Under the pieces are notes generated by a model. It made no database searches, was not told the DNA's origin, and was given only the letters and a program-made list of their open reading frames with translations. A stretch of 64,000 bases of DNA, taken from the NCBI GenBank assembly GCA_036250225.1, contig JAPZLL010000003.1:1302001-1366000 (forward strand), read 5' to 3'. The translations under genes were made by a program, and so were the position numbers. This document shows positions 44,301 through 55,259 of the stretch, in pieces; the first letter of the stretch is position 1, and the number at the start of each line of letters is the position of its first letter. The DNA comes from Cercophora sp. LCS_1. Its lineage: Eukaryota; Ascomycota; Sordariomycetes; Sordariales; Lasiosphaeriaceae.

Positions 44301-47300
44301 AGACGCCTCGGAAGCTGATGCCACTTGCGAATGGACAGTTGAATCGCTTCGTCCACAACCCTATTAAAGTCTTGCATTGACTCTTGTTTGTCGTGCAGTT
44401 TGAGGAGCGACATGAATGCCTGGAAGAATGAACGTCTTGGCGTTGGGGCGTCCATGACACCTTTGATGAGCGTGTCAAGATGCTCCCGGTTCTCCTGGTT
44501 TTGCCAATACTCCGTGTTTCGCCACGCGCACTCGAGCAGGAGGTCTTGGAAGTTCTCGTGCTTTGCGAAGTCCTGAAGAACCTCCCACTGTTGCAACTTT
44601 TGCGCGCAAATGACCCATTGGTCTTCCCACATCATGTACTCGCTCTCCGAGAAAGGAATGACGCCTGTCCTTGCCTTGATTTGAGCCGCCTCGTACATTC
44701 GTTGGGCCTTGTCCCACATTCCGTTTTGTTCGTAGGAGAGGGCCGCGTTGGTCTCGACGAACTGGCAGCGCCGACGCCATGTGCCGTAGAACAAGTCGTC
44801 TTCGCCGAGTGAGGCGTATAAGTCTACCAGGGCATTCAGGTTACTTTCCCTGACAGTGGCAGAGTCGATCTCTGGCTTGATCGCAGCGTTCTCAAGCTGG
44901 TAAAGGGCCGTGTACCAAGCGTCGTATGTCTTGGCCTCGAACTTGAGAACATGAGGCGGAATCTTGCACGCGGGCCACGTTTTGGCTGCACCGGCAAGGA
45001 GAGCTTGGACGACGTTTGGTCGTTTGTCGAGCTGACGGGAATGATACTCCTTTGTCAACAGCGCCACAAGGCCCCTTTCCAAGTCAGGGCGCTCTTCCTT
45101 GGCCGTTGATGACCAGAACATTGGGAACAAGGCGATCCAAAGTTCCTTGGCAAAGTTCGAGTCGACATGTTGCAGCTGGATGAGAGGTTCCAGGATATCC
45201 CGAATCCTGGTATCTCCAAGCTCGCTAACGAAACGACGATGACTGGCCATGAATGCCTCGTACTTTTCGTCCAAGATAAAAGTTGGCTCGCGTGAGTCCT
45301 TGGCGTAGGGCGCGCATAGTGCGGACGCAGCCGCGGTACGGAAATCCTGCTGGTGAAGCTGCGCAAGCGGCGTCATGTCCACCCCTCCCATCAGAAGCTG
45401 TGACGCTTGTGCGAGCCAGAACGAGTCCCCGAGGGTGTCCCAGTTCTGGGACAGGATGACATACGAGAGCCTGGCGCTAGCCAACTTGGGCAGGCATTTG
45501 TCGAAGATACCCATGAACTTGTTGCGCATATCGACATCCTGCGCTCTTGTGCCTATCAAGAACGCGTGTTCCAAGCGGACCGTAAGCTCTGTCCGCGTGA
45601 TCTTGGGGTCTTCATAAATCCGCAAGACCAGGTCGAGGAACTTCATCAGCATGGTTGTGTCTTGTCGGTGCTCAAAGGACATCATCTTGTGCAAAACCGC
45701 CGTCTTTTCCTTGAGCGTCGGCCATGTGCCCTCAGACCGGAACACCCAGCCTTCAACCATCTCGAGTATCTTTTCGCAGAGCGGTACATGCGATGACTTC
45801 TCCACAAGGGTGGCCAATACACTCAAGAAGGGGCGCCGACTGTCCCCGAGAATTTCCATACGCATCGCCGTGATCTCAACCGCTTTGATCATAAGCCCGG
45901 TCTGGACCTCCAGGTCGTACGCACTCATCTCTTGTGGTGCATTAGGGTCCTGTTGCAATCGCGCACCAGTGGCTTGGTGTTGAATTGCTGCATAATGCGA
46001 AACATGGTCCCTAGCCAGCTTAGACTGCAATGACTTCATGATGGCTGTGATGTGAGGGTCAATGCTGTTAGGCCTCCGACGCCCCAGCGACCACAGAATA
46101 TTGATTCCCGAAACATAGTTGTTCGCATTCATGCTCTCGCCGGCGATGTTGGACAAGAACGCGACGATCTCGGAAGTTGGCTGTTCAGCATCGCCATCAG
46201 CGTCGGCGTCTTCCATGGGTACGTCCTCAGGGACCGCCTCAAGAATTCTCTCAATGATAGGTCTGATTTCGCGGTCACCATCATACTTCTTGTCGGCACT
46301 GTGGAGGCAGTCTTGAATTTCGGGATTTTCCGACTTAAGGCACTTCTCGAGAATCCTCTGGATCTGCGCCATGTTCTTGAGAACCCAGTCATCCGATTTG
46401 AAGTTGAGGATAATGCGCACGACCTGGAGTGTGTTGATGATGTTTGTGATGAACTTGTCATCCTGCTTCTCCTTGTCCGCGGGGTCGGCGCCGAGGACCT
46501 GTTGGATCTTTTCGCTGGCCAGAACCACGTCGGTAACGTTGGGGAACAGGTCAACTTCGAGGGCACCCCAGTACTGAGGCTGAAGGAGATTATAAAGCAG
46601 AGTCATGGCCTTTTTGCACAGCTCTGTTGGCGGGGATGGCATGGCTGGGCCAGTTGAAACCGAGGTCTCGCGTGTCTTGGCCGAGGGCAATTGATATCGT
46701 TCGTGCAGCTGCGCAATGAACTCAACTAGATACTTAATCATCTTATGTTGAGCAAGTGGCGGAATTACGAACTCGGGTTTCTCGGCCTGTCTGGCTGCCG
46801 ATGGCGAACCACCCTGGGTCTCCTCGAACTTTCGCTTCTTGGTGTTGGGAGACTCGGAGGGGTCACGCAAAGGCTCGCTCCGCTTGCCTTCGACCCGCCG
46901 TTGCTCCCACTTCCAGATCAACCACATCATGTTCAGGGCCAGCTTTCTCGCGTCGTTCGAGAGACTAGCTGGCGGGGCCACTTTCCGCAGACATGAAATA
47001 ATCAGCATCGCGTATTTATCGCGCCAATTGTAAAACAAGTCTGGGTGTCGGACCAGAAAATGAAAGATGTTCATCATTTGTTGGTTGTTCTGGGTCTCCT
47101 CGGCCAGAATTCGTCGAGGGGCGAGCGCCCAGACAGCAGCGTTAGGGCTTCCGGGTTGTGCGCTGCATCGTTTTGGCATGACCGGCGCCATCAGCTCCAA
47201 GGCCTGGGTGACAAGAGCCCGTCCCTCCTGCTGGTTTGTTTTGAGGAGAGACAGATAGATCTGGTTGACAATTTTCGCGGGCGTCTCATAATGGGCGATG

Positions 47301-50300
47301 AAGTAGCCAATAACCACGTACGCAGCATGCTTATTGATAACGTCCTCCAAGCGAATATACGTCCACCCAAACTTGATGAAATCCTTGCGCGCATCTTGCA
47401 GAATAGCGTAATAGTACTTGACGAGCATCGCTGAGAGTTGAAGGACTTCCATGCGGGTGTGGTCAACCCGTGTTTGCAGGAGGTCATCGTGCGGATCGGC
47501 CAGGTTGACCTTCCAGATCTTGGAGTTGATAGAGTCGATGACGGCCTTGTCGAGGAAACGACCCTTGCTCTGGTCGCCGCGATTCCAGTGGCGCATCACG
47601 TCCATGGCCACAATCGGGTTGACAACGTTGTGCAAAAGGTAGCATTTTGTCCGTTGGCTCGCTGTCTTGCCCGCATATATATCCAGACACCGGAGAACCG
47701 CGGTCCTCCAGAAATCGATCGAGTCGTTGGAAATGATGTGCTTGTAGATATGAGTCTGCAGGATTTGCGTCTCCCGGAGATCTCCCGCTGTGATTGCTTC
47801 GACCAGGGAAAAGAGAGGCTCGAGATCTTTGGGGTTTCTCTCGAGAGCTTTGGTCAGAATGGCCGTCAGCTGCTCAGACGCCTGGTCGGCCGCGAGCCGG
47901 AGGTTGTGCGGCAACGCATTTGCCTTGATATCAAGCTCGAGCTCTTTACCCCGCTGTTTCAACCATTCGAGATGCTCCTTATTATCCAGCCAGGAAAGGG
48001 TATTGGGAAACTGGCAGAGAGAGCTGAGAACGTTGACGACGTTGATAATGGCGACAACCTTGCTGGGTTTGGCCTGTGGAACATTTGTCCACGTATTGAT
48101 GATGATCTGCACATTGGAAACTCCATAATCCCTCAGAGACTGGCTTTCTGGGTGTCGCAGGACCTGAGCCAAGAACCGACCGTACCTCAAATCATCAAAC
48201 TTGCCGAGGAGCAAAGCCCAGATATCAGGAGGGTAGCGATTGAGGTATTTGTAGAGTGGCGCACGGAAGGGGCTGTGGTGGGTCCTCCGGAGCTTCTCTT
48301 CGAGATCCAACACTTGGTCGACAACACGTTCCTTGAACTGTCTTGCTGCCTCGGGTAAAAGGTGGAAGATCTGGAAAATGGCCGCGATAACCTTCATCGA
48401 GGGGTTCTGCTCAAAGAACTGGAAAGAGAGCTGCTGAAGTAGAGTGGGCTCGGCGATCTGCTTGATATGATCAAGTAAACGGGCACCGATTTCCACTTTG
48501 AAGTAATTGGTCAGCAGGCGCAGAAGTCGGGCCAAATTGTGCAGCCCGGAAACGGTCAGCTTCCGAGCATCCTGCAAACTCGCCAGAACTGGCCTGAGCC
48601 CTGACTGTAGGAGGTCTTTTGGTAGCTTGCTTGTGTGCAGGAGGACGCCCCTAAGGGATTCATTGGCAGCCTCGATTGTAGGCGGGGACTCCGAATAGAG
48701 GCACTTGAAAAAGACCGAAACGATCTTCGTCCTTGTGGGATTGTTCGGTCCTTTCATAAAGTCGTCAAATCCCATCGCTGTGCTGAGAATCTTGATGCAT
48801 GACACGCGAAGGTCAACAATATGACTCTGCGTCCGGTACTCCTGCGGTTTGCCAGCCAGCGATTCGTCATTGGCATCAGCCAGAGCCAGCGATTCCATAA
48901 GCAGTCGGTTCAGGTTCTCGTCAAACGTGACAAAATCGGGCTTGAGTGACATGTAGTAGGTGATTGCATCAATGAAGCCGATCTGAATGGCGAAAGGCAG
49001 AGCTCTCAGGGGCTTGGCGTAGATTGGCTGGAGCAGATGCTTCCTGTTATTTTCAAGGAGCTCCCAGACCTCGGCCCCTGTGGCCTTGGCGATGAGTTCG
49101 AGTGAGCTTTTTGCTGTAGCGCGAACATGTCGATTCATATGCGACAGCTCGCCGTTCAGCATCATGCATATCTGGGGGAGTTTGGACTGCTTAGGTTGAG
49201 GTTGGCCAGGCTGGGGCGGAGCAGGAGGCTGGACGACGATGCAGTCTTCTTTCTTGGCGTTTTTCGTGAGGCGTGTGAGAAGTATCTCCAGGGTCGTCTG
49301 TGCTAACCTCCGAGTCTTCTCAGGAAGGTCCGCCGGCATATCCTTGACAACGTACATGAGCGCTCGAACAAAGTCAATCTGGCGGGATGCCACCCAAGCA
49401 TCTCCGAGATCGATGTCCGTGAGTAAAATCTTGATGCCGAGTACCCCACCAGTTTTCGTGAACCACTCCTCCTCGTAGCAGCCGTGGCAGAACGCCAGGG
49501 ACAAGCTAGTAAAGAAGGTGAGACGGGAAACATAATTTGGTGACGTAAAGATCACAACAGCCGCGTTGTAGATCTCCTTGATCAGCTGCTCTGCACCATC
49601 GCGAACCTCGAAGTTCTCCGAGGCAAGAGACTCCAGGATAGCATCGCCGAGAACCCTCGTATCGAGGACAAGTGGCCCCTCCCCGGCTTTGACGTCGAAT
49701 GGGGTTTCACTGCGCTTGAGATCAACCAAGGCCCGGCCTACTTCGAGAATGGTGAAATGGCGCGCCAAATGCTGAAGGAAGGTGGTCACTTCCGACTCGA
49801 ACTCCGGAATGGACTGGGCAAACATCAGAGCTTTGATAAGCCGCTTGAGGGTTTGCTCCTCGTCTGTCTTTTTCGCAACCGAGCGATCCCTGTCGGAACC
49901 TTCAAACCCAGGTAAATCGATTGCCTTATTCCGCATGAGCAGGTCCTGGACTTGGAGGCGGAGCAAGCGGGGCAGATCATCCGGGAGCTGGTCAAAGCCG
50001 ACCCGTAACTTGACTTGGGACTTGATCAGCTGCAATGCTTGCCGTTTGTAGTAAGCATCATGCTGTTTTGATGGCGCGGTTGGAATGCCCTTCTGAGGCT
50101 TTGGCGCCTCCATCAATTTCTGGATGGCAAGGTCGATTCCCAAGTGAGCAGGGAAGGCCCTGTCTTTCTTTGACCCAATCAGTCGCACGTCGAAGCTGGC
50201 AGGATCATCGACATATTGCCGGAAGTTGACAGGCAAAGCATCTGTCATAAACTTCCGATTTCGACCGCCGAGTTTCCCCAAGATCCGGAGCGTGGTATGA

Positions 50301-53070
50301 GCGTGAAAGTGGCTGTACGGGTGTGGCTTGAGGTGATCAAAGAGAGCTGTCATGAGGTCGTCGATCACCGGCGCCATGATTGGGTCCAAATAGTCAGCAG
50401 TGAGGTTGTCTACGCACAGCTCGAGCGTTCGCAGCCCCTGGCCGACCAGCTCGGTCCCTGCGCGCAGCGCAACCACCAAAGGGCGCATCAAGAAGTTGAG
50501 ATGCGGAAGAAGGTTGCTTAGCCGGGCTGGTACAGTGAGACACAACTCGACGTAGAGATCCCGCTCTGCTGGTTTGCGAGCCGCCAGTATCAAATTGTTG
50601 AGCACATCGAGAAGCATCTCCAGCAGAGGGAGCAGCTGCTTGTACAAGTGCTCGAATTTGCCACCGCCGATACTCCTGAAAAGCGATCGCAGTAGCAAGA
50701 AGTAGTTCATTGGCTCCTCCGCGGTTGTGGACAACTTGATCGACTTTGTGACGATGTCGACAACATGAGGAAGCAAAACTTGCTCGTTCTGGGTCGCAAA
50801 CAAGGTCACGGCCATGAATGCCAGCTTGAACAATCTCAGCAGAATCGCCGACTTGTTCATATCCGCCGAGCCAACGTCCTCGATACGCTCCATGAGGAAG
50901 CGCAACAGCATCCCGCAGAAACTAGGTGAGGTGGCCTCGCTCGCAAGGAAAAATTGGGGGATGTGAAGAAGACCCGTGTGTTCATGGATCATTTCGTAGA
51001 GCCGTGGAATCTCTTGTTGGAACACCTCGTGGAAAGTTGCTGGGTCGATGACGTGAAACACGGTGGCGAACGTCTCGAGCAAATCTTTTTCCTCTTTACT
51101 GCTCGAGATCATGAAGTAGTTGGCCATGTACTCGACAGTTGACGTGTACGGAGACTCTGCCGCCGCCTTCTCTCTCTCGTAATATCGAAATACGTAAGCA
51201 CCTTCCCTGAACAACTTGACAACGACCTGAACCTCTTCGGCAGAGAATCCGTAGGCAACGTCGGTCCAATGGGGTGGTGCGTTGGTAAGATCAATCTCCG
51301 ATGCCACATTGCAGCTCTTCAGTTGATAAAACGTGTTCTTCAGCCCATTCATGAGGTTCCTGAACAGAAACTTATTGTCCATGACTGGGTCGGTGGCGCG
51401 ATCCCGAGGGTTAGACGTTTTGATAGGCATCGCTGAAAAAATGTCGATCTCGTCCCACTCAGGAAGATGTTCCTTGTCCGCAAGATAGGTCTCGGGGGTG
51501 TTTTCGGCGTTTTGTTCGGCATACTGCTTCGAGAGTCGGACAGCGTTGGCATACTGTCGGTTCATGGCGGCAAATTTGTCACCAATCGCATTAAGAATCA
51601 TGATCAGGTAGTGTCGAGCATCGGCCTTGTCCTGCAGTTTCGCGATACACTCTGCCATGTTCAGAAGTAGCTTCGCGCTCATGGTCTGAAAGCTGGTGCC
51701 CGGGAAATTGTCCTGGAGGTTGCGCGTGTAAACCTCAACCGTCTTCCGGATCTGCTCCGGTGAGAGTCCCTCTCTAACGTGGTGAATGAGGTCCGCCAGC
51801 ATACTATACGCAAGCGGCCTCATCGTCTCGTAAACAGTGAGGCCATCCCCTATCAGCGTCCTTTCATCCAGCAGCTCATCAATCTTAGGCAAAAAGATTT
51901 TCCTAAAGTTGAAGTTGACGATGTGCCTGATAGCAACCAGCAGCTCCTTACGCGCACTGGATTTCTCTCTGGGGCAATCTTTGAGGAGCCGTACCACGAT
52001 TTCCGGCAGCAACGGGAGGAAGTCGTGGAGTTGGCTCGAATAAGATCTCAACAGGTACGCCAGAAAACTCATAGTCTTCACCTGCGCTGTGATGAATTCA
52101 CCAAATGCTGCTCGGTTCTTGATGTTAGGGCTGACGCCGGTATGGATGGTTCCTCTCGCGGCAGCGTCCCGATGTGCTTGTTCCTGCGCCTTCGCCTGAG
52201 TAGACAAGACTGACTTGATGAGGGGCACAAACATCTTGACGCTCTGTGGAACTGTGGCTCGATACGCCTGGAATATCGAGACGACGACGATCGGGCACTC
52301 AGATAGCACCTTGAAGGACGACATCCCCTTGAGCATCGGACGATTGGACTGGGGGCCGGCATCCGCACCAAAATCAGGAGCCCCTGATGCTATCGGTGAC
52401 CCCGGTCTTGGAGACTGTTGATGGGGCAGGAACGCCGTTTGTGTGCTGCCAGGGGTAGACGGCGCGCCGGGCATGGCAGCCGAAGACGTGCTGTCAAGCT
52501 GCTCGCGAACCACCCTCTCAACCTGCTCAAAGATCTCGTGGATCAAGCCCAGAAACACTGGGACTTTTGCTGACAGCACTTTTTGTTGATGCCTCATGAT
52601 ATCAGACGTGATCTTGACACAGAGTACCGCGTTTTCTTCGTTGTCATTGCGCACCAACGTCACCAGCAGGTCCACCACCTCCTCGGCATAGGGCTCGAAC
52701 GGTTCGGGGGGGGACATGTTCGTCGGGAGTCGGTGGAAGATCTCGAGGACGCAGAGGCGCAACTTCTGCATGTTCATCGCATCGCTGGTATTCGTTTGAA
52801 GAATGGGTGGTTGCCGAAGGATGTTGATGAACGACGGCATGAAGCGCTTGAGAAACGCCGGATAGGTCTGGTTGTTGACATAGTGATCAAGGTTATCTCG
52901 CAATGCCGTCGCGGCTTCGACCTTCGTACGGAGCTCTACACAGTCTGTCAGTTCACGAAACCTGCGACGCCGCCGCGGGGGCCTGCGAGCTGCGAGCCGC
53001 GTGCTGCCTTACCTATGTCCGGAACGCTCAGCTTCCGCGCGATATCGTCAATCATGCTGGCAGCCGCCAT
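41351..53070 (-). CDS. TRA1: Tra1/TRRAP, SAGA and NuA4 scaffold pseudokinase
   Basis: Exons are 53070-53013, 52935-42095 and 42040-41351, giving 3862 residues. Tra1 is the shared activator-binding scaffold of the SAGA and NuA4 histone acetyltransferase complexes. The 58-base first exon encodes MAAASMIDDIARKLSVPDI and joins in phase 1 to ELRTKVEAATALRDNLDHYV. The 54-base intron (42041-42094; GTAGGT, GCTAAC branch, ACAG) is in-frame and stop-free; its removal joins MENKGP to KPSDNLVTARLEVFRAIQ. The N-terminal ~2500 residues are HEAT-like helical repeats. A FAT region follows (for example ERALRQQRAQNAAGKAG linker and WITFIPQLL), then a PI3-kinase-like domain. As in other Tra1 proteins, the catalytic HRD and DFG motifs are replaced (LHIDKRYPQKINIARGSGNV). 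The FATC end is AVNPMNLALCDALWMPYM. The middle exon is an unusually long 10.8-kb frame. Confidence 0.97.
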
Positions 53071-54050
53071 GGCTGCGGATTTCACCCCGGAACAGCTCGC
53101 AGCGTTGAGTGTTCAACCTTTGCATGCATGCGTGCACGTAGGGGGCGGAACTTCTAATGGATGGGGACCTCTGCGCTCTTGGAAGTTTTAGTTCAATGTC
53201 AGCAGCGCGTCGCAAACCCGGAGCCCTTCAAGCTTGTCGCAAACTGACCTGTTCCGCCATGGACAACTCGTTGCGTAAAAAAGTAGAACAGAAAAAAATA
53301 GTTCAACAGAACTTCTGTCAGAATTCGGGGAATTGTGGGCAGAAGTTTGTGGGAGATTTTGTTGAAGGAGAGGACGTGGGCATCTCAGTGAAGGAAAGGA
53401 CGCCTGCTTCGCATCAAGGCGCGATTCTCATCGAAAAATCCCAGCGGGTAGCTGGGGCATCGCGTCGCCAAAACCAACCGCGCTAGGGGCTGCATCATCA
53501 TTGTTCCGGCGCCAAGTGGGGTTGTGGCTCGTGCACCTGCCCATCCGACCCACTTGACAGCCTTTATCTTATCAGATCTCGCCCATTTGATCTTATCGTG
53601 GAGTCTTATCGTCGCTCAGCGTCATCGGTGGCGGGGGTGGATCGCCCTAAACGTGGAGGACCATTGACGGCCACAGGGTAGCCTTGCCCAACTTTGTTGA
53701 AATTACATGACAGTCTAGCGGAGAGTATCTCACGAAGGGTCTTACCAAACACTATGCGAGAACGAACACCGAAACAACAGGTCAAATCATTGACAATGCA
53801 GGAGGATACGTGGGTATCTCGTCTTCATTTTTCCTAACCGCCCATGCCAAAATGCCATGGAAATGTGTAAAATACGGCAAAAGAACGCCGCGTGTGAAGA
53901 AGTGAAAGGTAAGTGGAGATATCTACTGATATGCCAGAGCTCTCCCGTATGCGGTAACCAAACCAACGCCTGGGTATGCAAAAACCGACTCCAAAAGTAG
54001 TCGCACATGAGAATTGAAGAACACCAAATCCGTCAACTTGCTACAATGCT
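53071..54050. other. TRA1 promoter interval and LPMO 3' flank
   Basis: No gene was seen. It contains a cluster of four GATA-type sites at 53563-53610, about 500 bases upstream of the TRA1 start. Confidence 0.5.
53563..53610. promoter_or_regulatory. Cluster of four GATA-factor sites
   Basis: TTTATC (53563-53568), CTTATC (53568-53573), CTTATC (53592-53597) and CTTATC (53605-53610) are GATAAA/GATAAG on the minus strand. Fungal GATA factors (AreA/NIT2, WC, SreA types) bind HGATAR. The cluster faces the minus-strand TRA1 gene. Confidence 0.5.
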
Positions 54051-55259
54051 TCAGCCCCTGAACCGAAGGGCGACCCGTCGCTTCTTCGAAACCTCCAAAA
54101 TCGAGCTTGAACCGGCTTTGCAGGTAGTTCCTCCCGCAACTGCCATGATGGCAGACCACTGCCCAGACGCGCATCGCTGGAATGAAGTGCCACCGATACA
54201 GTTCCACTGTCCCTCGGGGCTGCAAGCAGTGCCAGGGGTGAAAGAGCCACCGGCACTTGGGGTGTTTCCACCCGCAGGAGGATCAGCGGCGGGAGGCGCC
54301 GGGGCGGGAACATCCGGGGTCTCTGGAACGTCAGGCTCCTCGGTCGGCGGGTTCGGGGCAGACACGGGAGGAGCAGTGGCAACAGGCGCATCAGAGGTCG
54401 TGACCGTGATGAAGACACCGCCGCCACCAGGAGGTCCAGGTCGCTTTGTGGGAGTGGTAGGAGGCGCAGCCGTGGAAGCAGGGGGATTGCTGGGAGGGTT
54501 GGCGGGAGGGCTTCCGCTGCCACCACCGTTACCGCCACCATTGCCGCCATCACCGCCAGCTGGGGGGCGGGAAGTCGCGCCGCAGTTTCCTTGCGGGAAA
54601 GCAAGTTCGCCGCTAGCAAAGGACTGAACCGACTTGCCGGGGTTGGGGTATGTGTAGTCCTTGCCCTCCTCGGTAGTGCACCCACCGCCAGGGGCGATGT
54701 TGGCGACAAGCATATCGGGCAGAGCCTCCCAGTTCGACTTGGAACCTCCCGAGCCTGTGAGTGAGACAGGGGCGCAGTTCATGTAGAACTCTCGGTTTCC
54801 AATCTTGTTGAGCCAGGTCCAGGCGATCGTTGCGTTACCGGTGGGGATGTCGGAAGGAATTGGGAAGCTGTAGTCAAAGGGCACCTTGAAGTTGGGGTCA
54901 TTGCCCAGGTTCCCGGGAGTGTTTCTTGCTGGGCAGCCACCCTCGATCGAGTGGATGACTTTCCACACGCTGTTCTTAGTAGGCTGCGTGTCGTAGGTGA
55001 TCGAGATCTGGCAGCTGCCTCCGCCGTGGACGGCGGTTCCGAGGAAGTCAAGGGGCTGCGTTGAGCCCAATGCCATCACGTTGGCGGCGGCAGCTTGGTA
55101 GACGCCGCCGGTGGACTGGCAGGGGAAGTCGCTTCCATCGGGCTGAAGCGGCCCATTGTGGAGAGCAGGGACGCTGAAGGGGACGGGTGTGCTGATCAGA
55201 ACATGTGCGCTTGAGAGAGCGGCGAAGCCACCGGCTATGGCGAAGGCCTTGGTAAACAT
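54051..55259 (-). CDS. AA11-type lytic polysaccharide monooxygenase with C-terminal X278-like module
   Basis: Single exon, 402 residues, secreted. The signal peptide MFTKAFAIAGGFAALSSA should be cut before His19, exposing the N-terminal histidine that binds copper. The second histidine of the brace is His78 (mature 60) in GTAVHGGGSCQ. An axial tyrosine candidate is Tyr159 in NREFYMNCAPV. HVLISTPVPF, DGSDFPCQ and SIEGGCPA are further AA11 landmarks. AA11 enzymes oxidatively cleave chitin. A Gly/Pro/Thr-rich linker of about 120 residues leads to a cysteine-containing C-terminal module (CSPEGQWNCIGGTSFQRCAS) of the X278 type found on AA11 enzymes. A final ~20 residues of unrelated, basic sequence follow. 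The role in cell-wall remodelling versus chitin use is not shown by the sequence. Confidence 0.92.
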   Translation of the reverse strand: MFTKAFAIAGGFAALSSAHVLISTPVPFSVPALHNGPLQPDGSDFPCQSTGGVYQAAAANVMALGSTQPLDFLGTAVHGGGSCQISITYDTQPTKNSVWKVIHSIEGGCPARNTPGNLGNDPNFKVPFDYSFPIPSDIPTGNATIAWTWLNKIGNREFYMNCAPVSLTGSGGSKSNWEALPDMLVANIAPGGGCTTEEGKDYTYPNPGKSVQSFASGELAFPQGNCGATSRPPAGGDGGNGGGNGGGSGSPPANPPSNPPASTAAPPTTPTKRPGPPGGGGVFITVTTSDAPVATAPPVSAPNPPTEEPDVPETPDVPAPAPPAADPPAGGNTPSAGGSFTPGTACSPEGQWNCIGGTSFQRCASGQWSAIMAVAGGTTCKAGSSSILEVSKKRRVALRFRG

